From positions 119,040 through 183,039 of the forward strand of contig NW_003101644.1 of NCBI RefSeq assembly GCF_000003855.2: a stretch of 64,000 bases of DNA, in the 5' to 3' direction. Below, piece after piece: positions 34,387 to 44,629 of the stretch (position 1 is its first letter; the number at the start of each line of letters is the position of its first letter). This stretch comes from Blastomyces gilchristii SLH14081 (taxonomy: Eukaryota > Ascomycota > Eurotiomycetes > Onygenales > Ajellomycetaceae). Below the pieces are notes generated by a model. The model saw nothing but the letters and a program-made list of their open reading frames with translations, searched no databases and was not told the origin of the DNA. Made by a program: the position numbers and the translations under genes.

Positions 34387-35558
34387 ATGGATCCTGATTA
34401 TAAGACTAAATACGCCATACATGAGGCTGCCCGGGAAGGACGAAGTATGTCAGTTCTATCTTCTCTTGAAGTGCTCCTTGGATACTGATTAGAGATAGTT
34501 TCCACGGCGGAATCGTTGCTTAATGTGAGCTCTAACTATCTGTCCCTCCACCAGGGTGAAATCCAACTGTCAATAAACCACCCTGGTGCACATTCTGAAG
34601 AGCGTTGTATAGCTAATGTTGTTCCCCGATCATGTATCCAGGCGAATCCAAAATTGGCATTCCTCAAAGACCCCGATGGCCGCCTTCCCATCCACTGGGC
34701 AGTAGCATACAACCATTTTCCGATTGTAGAACTCCTAGTCGGAATGCCAAAGTTCGATCCTGATGAAGTGGTCTGTCACCCTGCTCGGCGATGGAATTGC
34801 TCTTTTCGCCCTTCTTTCCCTAAGTGATGTAGAAAACGGAGGCTGACCGAAAAGTTTGTTACCAGGACGCATCAGGATGGACACCGCTGATGATCGCCGC
34901 AAGCTTGAAAGACGGCGAAGGAGATCAGATAATTGAACTCTTGCTACGGAAAGATGCAGATGTCAATATAAAAAGCGCTAGCGGTCAAGTCAGCTTTGGT
35001 TTTATTATTTTCATTTTCTTCTTCTTCAAGCGTTCTAGCAGCTAACTAAACGCCTTCCGCCCCCAATCGAATCCAGAACGCTCTCCACTTCGCAACCTCG
35101 AAAGTCAACGTGTCCACTGTCCGTCTACTCCTAACGCACAAATGCAGCGCAAGGGTGAAGGATAACCGTGGCCAACTAGCCCTGCATCGCGCTGCGGCCG
35201 TTGGATCCGTGCCCATTATCAATATGCTATTGCAGGAGGGCAAGAGTCCGCTAAACGCAACGGATGTGGACGGATCGACTGCGCTGCATCATGCTATTGC
35301 AGAAGGAAACGGAGAAGCTGCCCTTGTGCTACTGCGGGCTGGTGCGGAGGTAGATAAACGAGATAAGAATGATAAGTTGGCTATTGAACTAGCTCCTGAC
35401 GTCAAGGTATGTTTTCTTTCCCCTTCTTCTCTGATCTATAATCCTTCAACTCAATGATATGCTGAACATGATACTCTTCCTTGTTTTTATTATTACCCTA
35501 GGTGCGGAAATATATATTCGAATCTGCAGAGCGGGAAGGTATTGAGTTATTCCCTTGA
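34387..35558 (+). CDS. NAS6: 26S proteasome assembly chaperone Nas6 (gankyrin), ankyrin repeats
   Basis: Nas6/gankyrin is a chaperone that binds the Rpt3 ATPase while the 19S base of the proteasome is assembled. Six exons are read as 34387-34444, 34499-34524 (26 bases), 34642-34770, 34866-34988, 35077-35406 and 35502-35558. Together they give 240 residues, close to the family's 226-231. Almost the whole protein is ankyrin repeats: IHEAAREGR at the start, then PDGRLPIHWAVAYNHFPIV, SGWTPLMIAASLKDGEGDQI, GQNALHFATSKVNVSTVRLL, GQLALHRAAAVGSVPIINML and GSTALHHAIAEGNGEAALVL. The C-terminus ends REGIELFP. Ankyrin proteins are hard to tell apart; the seven-repeat length and the start MDPDYKTKYAIHEA favour Nas6. 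Confidence 0.85.
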
Positions 35559-35892
35559 TACTGCTCGCAAAGCCTCAACTTCTATAGAACGCTGCGTCCC
35601 TATCTATATTCTAAATTACGATGACCCTGATGCTATGATGTATGCATTTAATGTATGATTAATAATTTCATATTTAAACCACATGAAGAGTCTCTACATG
35701 GATGATCGACATATATCTACACAACCGCAAAATTCAACCAACAAATCAGGCCACCAGGCCTGTCAGTTAATACGCCCTTCTATATACATAGACATCAAGC
35801 CATAGGAAGTATACAAGGCGCCAAATTCCCACCGCACCACATCGCATCCTCCCTACAACAACTGCTCTATTATTCCCCTCTGTCCCTTCCCA
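35559..35892. other. Intergenic, convergent Nas6 / golgin
   Basis: 3' flanks of two convergent genes; no further feature seen. Confidence 0.6.
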
Positions 35893-38612
35893 TCATTTCA
35901 TCGTACTATCCACCAACTCCCGATAAATATTCTTCAAATCAGCAATATCCGCCCTCAGCTCCTCTACCAGCTCACTCTTCTCTCCCAGCATCTCCAATGT
36001 AGTCTGATATCGCTGATCGAGCTGCTCAACAGTCGTTTCTAGCTCCTGTATCCGCTGGTCCCCTTTTCTCTTCTCCTCTACCTCACGCATCAGTTCCACA
36101 ACTTCCTGCCGTGCTTCATCGCGCTGCGCAGTTAGACGGGCGATCTCGTCCTTGAACGCAGCCCGTTCACTTTCTAAGCGGCGTATGGAGGTGCTCATGC
36201 GCTCGACGAGCTGCACGGAGGGCCCTGCCGCGATAGTGGAGACGGAGATGATATCGTTGACGCCGCGGGAGTGGGCGTGGGTCCCTTGGGCGGATGGAGT
36301 GGCTGGGCTACCCATGCCGTTGAAATATTCTTCAGGGTCGTAGGTTTGGGATTGCGTGAGATCGACTGGTGGAATTGAAAGTTCATGAGGGGACGAGGAG
36401 GGGAGACGGGGTGGTTGTTGTTGCGGGTTAGAGTTGAGGGAGGAGAGGGAACTTTGACGGTGTGGTGTGGACCGTTCGGGGAGGGCGGCTAGGAGTATTG
36501 AGGAGGATCTATGGCTCGGTGCCCGGTCAGACATGGGGCCAGTGGGATCGAGGCCGACCATTGGTTTACGGTTGAAGGCGACCGGTGATCCGGTTCGGGG
36601 TTCTTGGAGTAAAGAGGATGACGGTGGCCTGGCGAGTTCTTGCCATCTCGCCCTTTCCTCTTCAAGTCGTTGTGATAATGTTAATTCGGCGGCCTCCTTT
36701 TGTTTGGCGAGGTCCTGTTTGGCAATGAGGAAGTCATTCTCTGTTTTCGCGAGTTTGCGGGTTAGGTTTTGAATTTCCTGCTTTGATGCTTCAAGGTTCC
36801 TCTCTGTTTCCTGAATGACTTCTCGGGAATTTTCCAGTTCGCCTTCGGTTTTCTTGGCTTTGAAGCTCTGTTGAAATCATGATTAGTGGTTTCATTTCAT
36901 TCATCGTGAAAAGTTGTACAGTCATACCGCTTCACGGACTTTCCTCCGCAAGTCCCCTTCTCTCCGTTCTAATTCATCCCGCTCTTTTTCGACGGTAGTC
37001 AGGCGTGCGAGCAACGATCCTTCAATTCCATGCCAGTTCTCGCTGGCAACAGCGTACTGGGTTTGCAATGTTTCAATCTGGCGGAGGAGTTTTGCATGCG
37101 ATTCGCCGGTTGCGCTGGACGACACTTCCTCCGCACGGGACCGTAGGCTTTCCATCTTACTTTCGAGTACCGACTGCTCGCCGCGAAGTTCAATTTCGAG
37201 GGTTCGGGAGCGTTCTTTCTCCCTCTCAATGCCTTCTTTTAGGTCTCTAATCTCCCTTCGAAGCTTTCCCTCGCTAATCTCTCGTTCTATCTTAGCGCTG
37301 GAGAGGTCATCCATAAGTTCAGTCACCCGACGTTTTTCAGCCTCTGTAGACTCAATTTGGGCTTTCCGCTCGGCTGCTTCAGCCTTAGATATAGCTTTTG
37401 CTAGTTGAGTCTTAAGTTCCGCTACAGTCGCGTTGGATGCGTTACGTTCTGCAGTCACTGTTTCAAGTTGTTTTTCGACCTTGGATTTGGCATTAAGTCT
37501 TTCTACGGCCTTGCGCTCTGCGATTTCCGCTCGATTCGCTCGATCCTCTGAAATTTCTAGGTCCTTCTCGACTTTCTCAAGCCTCTTCTTAGTCTCAGAT
37601 TGCGACTTCGCATTTTCTGCAATAATTTGTCGTAATTTCTTGATAGTTGCCCGGTGGTCTAGTTCGGTTTTTGAAAGTCTTTGGCCTTCCTCCATTAAGT
37701 TTGCAATCTGCTCCTCCTTTTCAAGAAGCTTTTTCTCGAGACTCCCAGCTTCCGCGGACGCTGCAGCTAGTTTAGCGGACTCCGCAGCTTCCTGTGCTAG
37801 ATACTTTAATTTTGATTGTAAAGCATCTATCCTCTCGACATATGCATGTAGTTCTTCTTGCCATCGGAGTTCTGATGCTTCATGTTCTGTCCTCATTTGC
37901 GTCATTGCCTCTTCATGGCCATCTGCGGAGGCTACGGTTGGTTCTGTCACGCCTATTCTAGGGATGGATCCTTCAGGGGCCCCTGAGTCGATAGCCCCAT
38001 CTTCTGGGAGCCTGGTTTCTCTTTGGTCATCTTGGATAATATGGCCATTAGGCTTCGCGTCCATATCCAAGGTAATATCTTTTGAAGTTCGCGGCGATAG
38101 GTGGATATCTTGACTTGATCGAGGCACAGATGACGATATTGACGCACTATCAGATTTCGTAGTACTAGTGTCTCCCCCCGCAGCAACACCATCAAGGCCA
38201 GAAAGCGGGCTTGTTGCGCGCGAGGGGGTTTCTGTCGGGGATACAGGGCTCCCAGTGGCGCCTTCTCGTTTAGCCATTGCCCGTGCCAGGCGCTCTTGAA
38301 GACGGTCGTTCGCTTTCGCTCTAGATGAGCTCCTAGAAGGTGCTGCGGGACAGGTTAGATAGACTCCATGAAGCGCAGAGACAGCACTGAGGACATGAGT
38401 CGCGTACCAGGCGAGACAGGTTTCGCAAATGACATTCCACCCTGCAGCGATGGCTGTCCAGGCTGTTTGCTGCCCTTATCAGCATCCTTAGCCATATCTT
38501 CCTCGTCCTGGTCAGCCAGGATCGTGTCCAGCCTAGATTCGACTCCTGCAATTGCCTGCTGGAGGAAACCACCCCATCTTGATTGCTTCGTGGGCTGAGT
38601 GTTTGTCGACAT
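35893..38612 (-). CDS. TMF1/Sgm1-type golgin (TATA element modulatory factor family)
   Basis: Members of this family are long coiled-coil golgins that bind Rab6/Ypt6 on the Golgi and tether vesicles. There are three exons, 38408-38612, 36928-38342 and 35893-36867, with introns of 65 and 60 bases; the product is 864 residues. It starts MSTNTQPTKQSRWGGFLQQA, a Trp/amphipathic N-terminus typical of the group, followed by an acidic DQDEED stretch and Ser/Pro-rich DNA-binding-domain-like linker. Residues of about 200-590 form an almost continuous coiled coil. After a Pro/Ser break (SSPHELSIPPVDL) comes the C-terminal TMF TATA-binding domain, with RRLESERAAFKDEIARLTAQ and YQTTLEMLGEKSELVEELRA, ending DSTMK. 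That last domain identifies the family and is the Rab-binding part. Confidence 0.87.
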
Positions 38613-39156
38613 GACGGATTGCTCCGCGAACCGGCGTCACAGCTAACTCCGAGGCGCACGTTCGTACCGTACCACAGTCATTGACTGAGGGAGTGTTAAG
38701 GCCAGTCTGGCATGTGTTCAGCGGAGTTGCCCAACGATGCCGAAACAAGGCGGGCAGGCCACCTGGAGCTTGCAGATCAGCCACCAAACACCCGGGAACA
38801 GATATGTGAGCTCGTAATCTTGCAGGGTATCAAAGCATTCCGAAAGCTGGTATAGCAATAACATCCGGCTCTACCAGAGTGGCATTGTTATGTATACCTA
38901 AAAACAGAGAGTCGATGTCGTAAGCCCAGATGAGTTGGGCTCTGGCGGATCTTGGCGCGGTTAGGCCTAGCGCCGCGGCTAGCTCTTAACGTTAGCTGAG
39001 CTGGAAGTCATTCCTCTATCATTCATCGGTCATCAGGACGAACAACTCCGCTCTGGAAACCACTCCGCCTTGGGGGTTTCGTATCGCCGACTCCTCCCAT
39101 GTTGTAGTATTCCAACCTACAAGACGTCGTCCAGTGTTTCCTAATTGCCAACGACG
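38613..39156. promoter_or_regulatory. Divergent promoter region, golgin / V-ATPase subunit H
   Basis: 544 bases between two outward-facing genes; both promoters lie here. No other gene was recognised. Confidence 0.55.
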
Positions 39157-40738
39157 ATGTCTTTGGATCCGCCTACCTATCTTAGTTCCCTCCAGAACAA
39201 CATCCGCGCCCGGCCTATACCTTGGGAGGGCGCAGTTCGAGCGGGGAACATCACGGAGGACCAGCTCAAGCGCATCAAGGCGGTTGACAAGGTGCGTAAG
39301 GAACCGCGTCAGAAAATAGTGGGAAATGATTTGAAAGTCTATACAACACTGCTTGTCGGGGGAAGCAGTGGGAAGAGTATATTGGAGTCCGCATCACGAC
39401 GGACGGATATAGTACAGTACGTCATGGTACTTGCGGCGGACCTAATCAATGGTACATATATCTCCATTTTGTAAATAATAAATCTATCTTCCGCTAACCG
39501 TAGAACATAGATGTACCCGCTCTAGCGTCCTCTCTGATTCAAGAGCCAGATCGTTATCGACACTACCTCCCTCTCCTCCAACACTCCTCGAACCCAGAGG
39601 ACCCTATCCCTCTACTCGCCTCATCCTTCTTAACTAGCCTTGTTTCGACCTCGCTGGTATCGAATACTAAAACCACAATACCCGATTCCGAGGCGCTTCC
39701 TCGACTATATTCCTACCTCGCCACGTTGACGATGAGCCAAGATACGGGACTACAAGATATTGGTGTCCAGCAGTACTCCGCATTGTTGAGGACCAAACGA
39801 TCAAGGGAAATATTTTGGAGCCAGCGGGCTGCAACAGTCGAGCCGTTAATGGATATTCTGCGCGCAGCTGCAGGTTCAAGGGATAACAATAGCTCAACCA
39901 CAATAGTCGGATCATCAAGCATTCGCACGCTCGACTCAGGCATCGGTGGAGGAGTGGGGCTACAGCTTTTATATCATGTCCTTCTCGTGATTTGGCAGTT
40001 GAGCTTCGAAGGAAGCTTGGTCGGCCAAGAACTTGAATCGTACGAAACCTACCATTTATCCCAGAAGCAAGCAAACAACATTTTGTGTATATGGACCGTT
40101 TTCACTAAGACCTCTTTTCATTCAGGGAACAAGAAATCCTAGCTCTATACACTCACCTACTTCGCCTTTCACCCAAGGAAAAAACCACCCGCCTCCTCCT
40201 AGCAACACTATACAACATTCTCTCCACCAACCGCACCAACCTTCTCCCAGTGGCCGTCTTCCTCCGCCTCCCAGCCCTCCTCACGAATCTCAGGGGCCGC
40301 CACCTCTCCGATTCAGATCTTCTCGAAGACCTCAACGCCCTCACAGACATGCTGGAAGACTATACCAAAACGCAAACAACCTTCGACCAATACGCTGTGG
40401 AGGTGCAGACTGGCCATCTTCGCTGGTCGCCCCCGCACCGAAATGGAACATTCTGGCGAGAAAATGCGCGCCGCATCCTCGACGAAGACCGCGGCCAGAT
40501 CCCGAAGAAGTTGGCGGAGATCCTGTCTAAAGATTGGGAGACGGATAAGCAGGTTCTTGCCATTGCATGTAATGATATAGGTTGTCTAGTCAAGGAGGTG
40601 CCGGAGAGGCGGCAGCAGTTGGAGAAGTTAGGAATTAAGGCGAGAGTGATGGAGTTGATGGCCGATCCGGATGAGACGGTTCGGTGGGAGAGTTTGAAGG
40701 CAGTGGGGGAGTGGTTGCGGTATACATTTGAAGGGTAG
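39157..40738 (+). CDS. VMA13: V-type proton ATPase subunit H (Vma13)
   Basis: Subunit H belongs to the V1 sector of the vacuolar proton pump. It activates the assembled V1Vo enzyme and keeps free V1 silent. There are three exons, 39157-39451, 39511-40039 and 40126-40738, with introns of 59 and 86 bases; the product is 478 residues, the same length as yeast Vma13. The start MSLDPPTYLSSLQNNIRARP precedes a helical, armadillo-like N-terminal domain. The C-terminal domain contains YAVEVQTGHLRWSPPHRNG, then FWRENARRIL and ACNDIGCLVKEVPERRQQLE, which is diagnostic for subunit H. The ending KAVGEWLRYTFEG is also conserved. A TTG codon lies in frame just upstream, but the ATG is clearly the start. 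Confidence 0.95.
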
Positions 40739-41649
40739 AATGGGAGGGTTCTGGTTTCTTTCTCTTTCCTTTTCAACTTTTCTTTTCTTTTCTTTTCTTT
40801 TTCTCTTTTGGTTTAATTTAGTCACCCCTTTTTCTTTTTGCTCCATTTCCCCCGTTTCTTCGTCTCGAATTTATTAGAAGCAAGTCCACCGTGGAGCGTG
40901 GAATCGTAATTTGAGCGTTGCTGGTGGCTTGGTTGGCTTTTCTCTCTTCCCCTCCTCCTTCTTCTTGACCTTGCGCATGTATGCTGCGAATTTATGACTC
41001 TTTGTTCGATTATATGTTGCAGCTGCGCTACTTTCTGTTAACACCATATATATGGGATTCAACTCACTCTTCAATTAGAGTTGTGTACGTCACCCAGATA
41101 CACCCGCCATATCATGTTATGAGTATGAGCGTTTTTATTCAGGATCCTGGCTTTCATTTGAGTAGGATAGATAAAATATAGCTAAGACGTGCTCTGTTAA
41201 GTCTGCTGGACTTGACAACTCCAATAATCAGTCTACACTTGACTGTACAAAAATAATACACGCAATATATGCATTTGAAACGACCATGAGAAAAGGCGTG
41301 ATAGTAGCCCGAAAATACACAACCGCTCGACCACATACACCAAAGATAGTTTTCTAGTTCATGTATAAAGACGTAACCTAAAAGGGGTTACGGCTAATTT
41401 ATATCATTCCTTGAGCCATTGTAGTAAAAGCATGACCAGTGCTGTCCCGTTCAAACGTGAGAGCAGGGAGAATCCGGAAGCATATTGCTTCATCATCTCA
41501 TCGTCCCTTTTCTAGACGTCATTCTCTTGAATTTTCCTCACCAGCATTCAGCAAAAAGTCGTATATGATATCAATTGGACCGGCTCGTCTGTTTACGGGT
41601 ATGTCTTCCAAGGGATCCAGTTGCCCTTGCTATCATGAAACGTAAACGG
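40739..41649. other. Intergenic after V-ATPase subunit H
   Basis: Pyrimidine-rich TTTTC repeats at 40775-40810 follow the V-ATPase gene, then AT-rich DNA. No gene was recognised. The right end may hold part of the tail of the decayed dipeptidase. Confidence 0.55.
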
Positions 41650-42480
41650 CATGGACGTGTCCGCTCGTGCCTATTTCCGTCCCAGCCAAGTCGCCTGATT
41701 GGGCTTTTCCATGGCAGACTTTAATATCTTGGAATAGTCCTCTACCTCAGACCAGGCTCGAGAGATGTTTTCTCCAGCAAACTCTTGGACTTGTTCATCC
41801 GTGGCTTCACGCTTGAGGAGGACCTTGGCTAGCTGTGGATATGCGGATATGTCCTGTTAGAAAGTTAGATGAGCGGGCAAGAATGAATTCAAAAGTTACA
41901 TTTTGGAGCGGATGGCTTTGTTTTCATACCTCAAAGCCAATGGGAACATCACCCGTGCCATCAAAAACGGAGCCCACTCCAACATTATCTCAGCCTGCGA
42001 CCTCTGCCACGTGGAAAATATGGTCAGCAGCCATGTGAATATCCGCTGAAGATGGATTCTCGACATCCAGAAACATGGGAACGAATGTGACCATCACAAC
42101 GCCGCCATTCTTAGCCACACCACACAAGACAATCCGGCACATTTCTATGGTGCTTTGAGAGGGCATAGGCAGACGAGTGGAAGAAGATGACAGGCGCTTT
42201 GGTCTCTGCCAGCACATCAGCCATCGTCTGATACGACACGTGCGACATATCAATTAGCATGCCGATGCGATTCATCTCGTGCGCAAACTCGCGATCAACC
42301 CTTTATCTATGCCACTAGCGGCAGCAGTTGACGCTGCCGTCCTAAATGTATTGTCACAGTTATGGGTTACTGTGATGTAGCGGACGCCAAGGTCATACAC
42401 TTGCCGAAGAGCGGCGAGTGAATTTCCAATTTGATGTCATTCCTGGATGGGAATTAGCCGTCGGGCTGCACAGTTCTTTT
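41650..42480 (-). pseudogene. Decayed membrane-dipeptidase-type (renal dipeptidase) gene
   Basis: The minus strand carries pieces of a zinc dipeptidase of the peptidase M19 family in order, but no single frame joins them. From 42460 downward: [20 protein letters not shown], then [10 protein letters not shown], a frame change, [31 protein letters not shown], a second frame change after NVPD into [12 protein letters not shown], then [10 protein letters not shown], a TGA stop, DNVGVGSVFDGTGDVPIGFE, a plausible 3' intron and YPQLAKVLL with a C-terminal helix. The codon before HQIGN is also TGA where intact enzymes have Gly. The usual GSDFDG is GSVFDG, and the N-terminal HxD metal site is not found upstream. 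At least four separate lesions make a sequencing artefact unlikely. Exact ends are approximate. Confidence 0.8.
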
Positions 42481-43636
42481 TTGGTGTAGATGGAGCCATG
42501 GCGCTATATGGGATTGTTTATTTGGACTCGGAGAATGGAAACGAGGGCCGGGATATAACAGGTTATAACTCCATTTGAATAGAACAATGCATCACTATCT
42601 TTCCCCCGCGCTGCAATTGAATTATGGGGAAATATTTGTGCGTCTTGATGTTTTGCCGAATGACTTGGAGTAATCCATGTGGGTAGGACCATTGACGTGG
42701 ACGCCGGTGGAGGCAGGCGTGATGGGAAATGACCTCGGGTATGTCCATCCTCATAAACTCTTGCCACAAATGACATACTAAATCCAATATCTTTCACTCA
42801 GATCTCGAGTGTTGGACCTCCGGTATATCTTTAGAGAGCGAACACTGGGATAATTTTCACATTCCAGAGGTTCTACTCTGTACTTATTAACGTCTGGAAA
42901 GCATCCACTGGGCCCAGTAACTTCAAGACGGCAGTCGTAGACACCCAGAAGCTACAGGCATTTCTTTGTCCTGATGAAGTGCCAGCAGTAATCTGGTTTG
43001 GATCTTTACAGAAATGTGGAAATTTGGCGGAAGGAACGTGCTGGACTGATTTATTTAAGGTTATCCGCTAAAAATGAGCTAAAATAAGCCTCCTTTCTGC
43101 CACGGTTGGGTTCGAGCAATAAACAACACACACGGAGTCTGCCAGCTCTGATATCCAACGGTTTCGCCGTATCGCGGTTTCAGATACAGCCATTTGTAAG
43201 GGCTGAAGCTGGATTTATTCTCGGCTTGTTTCGCCCTATCAGCAACAGTCACAACGTTGCATCGCGCTAACGCAAATCGTTTCTCAGGTCTAGCGCCGCG
43301 GTTCTGAGTTTATATGCGAAATCAGGGGGTTTTGTAAACCGTTCCATGTAAGGTTGTGTAAGTCATATCCTTCGCTCGCTGCAGCCCACGCGACCTTGAA
43401 AAGGACGGTCCGGGAGAGAGGAAGGAAGACCATGAATGGCCCTTTCTCTCCGTTGTCAGGGGTGGGAACTATAAGGTTTCCTCCCTCGGCTCGGTCTCAC
43501 TCTCAATCCAAAACATAAAGATATCCCTCACCCAAGACAGGATATAGAAACATACATACACACTCATTTATATACATCCCATATACAACCTAATCCTGCC
43601 CCAAAACTCGCAACTTACGCCAATAATACATACAAA
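42481..43636. other. Intergenic between dipeptidase pseudogene and GNAT gene
   Basis: The left part (to about 42800) might contain further scrambled remnants of the pseudogene, but nothing I can align. The right part is the leader and promoter of the acetyltransferase, rich in ACATAC and CTC repeats near 43540-43600. Confidence 0.5.
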
Positions 43637-44149
43637 ATGTCCACCAACACCGACCTCTCAAACCCCAGCCCCGCCCCCACCCCCGCTCCCAACCCCGCTC
43701 CGGCCATCAAGCCAACCCCTCCGCCCCGCCCTCTACCCCCCGACTACCAACTCCGCGACGGCTACCCCAGCGTCCCGGACTACGTCAAACTCCGCAGCAC
43801 CCCGAATCTAACGCCCAAAACAGCCGAGCAAGGCGCCCTCGCCCTCGCCGGCAGCTGGTTCGGCTGCCACATCGTCCACACGCCCACAAACACCTCAGTC
43901 GGCATGGGCCGCATCATCGCCGACGGCGGCTGGTATTTCCACATCGTAGACATGGCCGTGGCCACGGAGCACCAGCGCAAGGGGCTGGGGGATATCATTT
44001 TTGCGAGACTGATGGAGCGCATTAGAGAGGTGGCTACGCCGGGGGTGTGGGTGTCGCTCCTGGCGGATCCGCCAGGGAAGAAGTTGTATGCTAAGCATGG
44101 CTTGGTGGAAACGGCGCCGGACTCGGTGGGGATGGCGATTATGCTGTAA
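43637..44149 (+). CDS. GNAT-family N-acetyltransferase
   Basis: This is a small acetyl-CoA-dependent acetyltransferase; the substrate is unknown. It is a single exon of 170 residues. The first 35 residues are Pro/Ala-rich with repeated PAPNPAP units and are probably disordered. The GNAT core follows, with a strand FHIVDMAVATEHQRKGLGD in which QRKGLG is the acetyl-CoA pyrophosphate loop (motif A, Q/RxxGxG/A). Helix IIFARLMERIREVA comes next, and LLADPPGKKLYAKHGLVETA is the typical late motif B with the YxKxGF-like turn. The protein ends DSVGMAIML. The strongly C-rich codon choice in the first half differs from its AT-rich surroundings, but this is common in short fungal genes. Confidence 0.9.
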   Translation: MSTNTDLSNPSPAPTPAPNPAPAIKPTPPPRPLPPDYQLRDGYPSVPDYVKLRSTPNLTPKTAEQGALALAGSWFGCHIVHTPTNTSVGMGRIIADGGWYFHIVDMAVATEHQRKGLGDIIFARLMERIREVATPGVWVSLLADPPGKKLYAKHGLVETAPDSVGMAIML

Positions 44150-44629
44150 ATTCTTACCCCAGGGTGTTCGTTCGGCTGAGGGTGGCTTGGGTGTTTAGTG
44201 TTTAGATGGGTTTGCTGGGTTCTTTATATATGGATTGCAATCGATAGAAATGCGCCCGTTTTCGAGATAGAGGTGGTCTGTTCTTGTCTATTCGAATGAT
44301 GATGATGATGTTTGTAGCGGTATTAATTGTTTAAGGATGTAATTAGACAAGAATCGGGAGAGAAAGAAAGAAAGAAAAGCTCAAACGGAAGAGCATAAAA
44401 AAAAGAAAAAAAGAAAAAAAAAGAAACTCTCAGGAAAGCATCGATATAACCCCCAAAATACGAAGTCAAACAGTGCGGATGGTAAAAAGACCATCTAGCT
44501 AGCATCACCATCTAGAAAGGATAAAATGCATGAAAAAGGTTGTATACAGGAGTCCCCCTTAAGCCAGAGCTGAAGAGTTTGAGTCCGAGGAAAGCTATGC
44601 AAAACAGCGAGAGAAGCCCCACTTTTCTT
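44150..44629. other. Intergenic, convergent GNAT / Sey1
   Basis: 3' flanks; a GATGAT microsatellite near 44299 and an AAAG-rich tract at about 44360-44425. No gene seen. Confidence 0.6.

Noticed and set aside
39145..39156. Upstream start for V-ATPase subunit H
   Set aside because: The codon is TTG; the following ATG gives the expected 478-residue protein.
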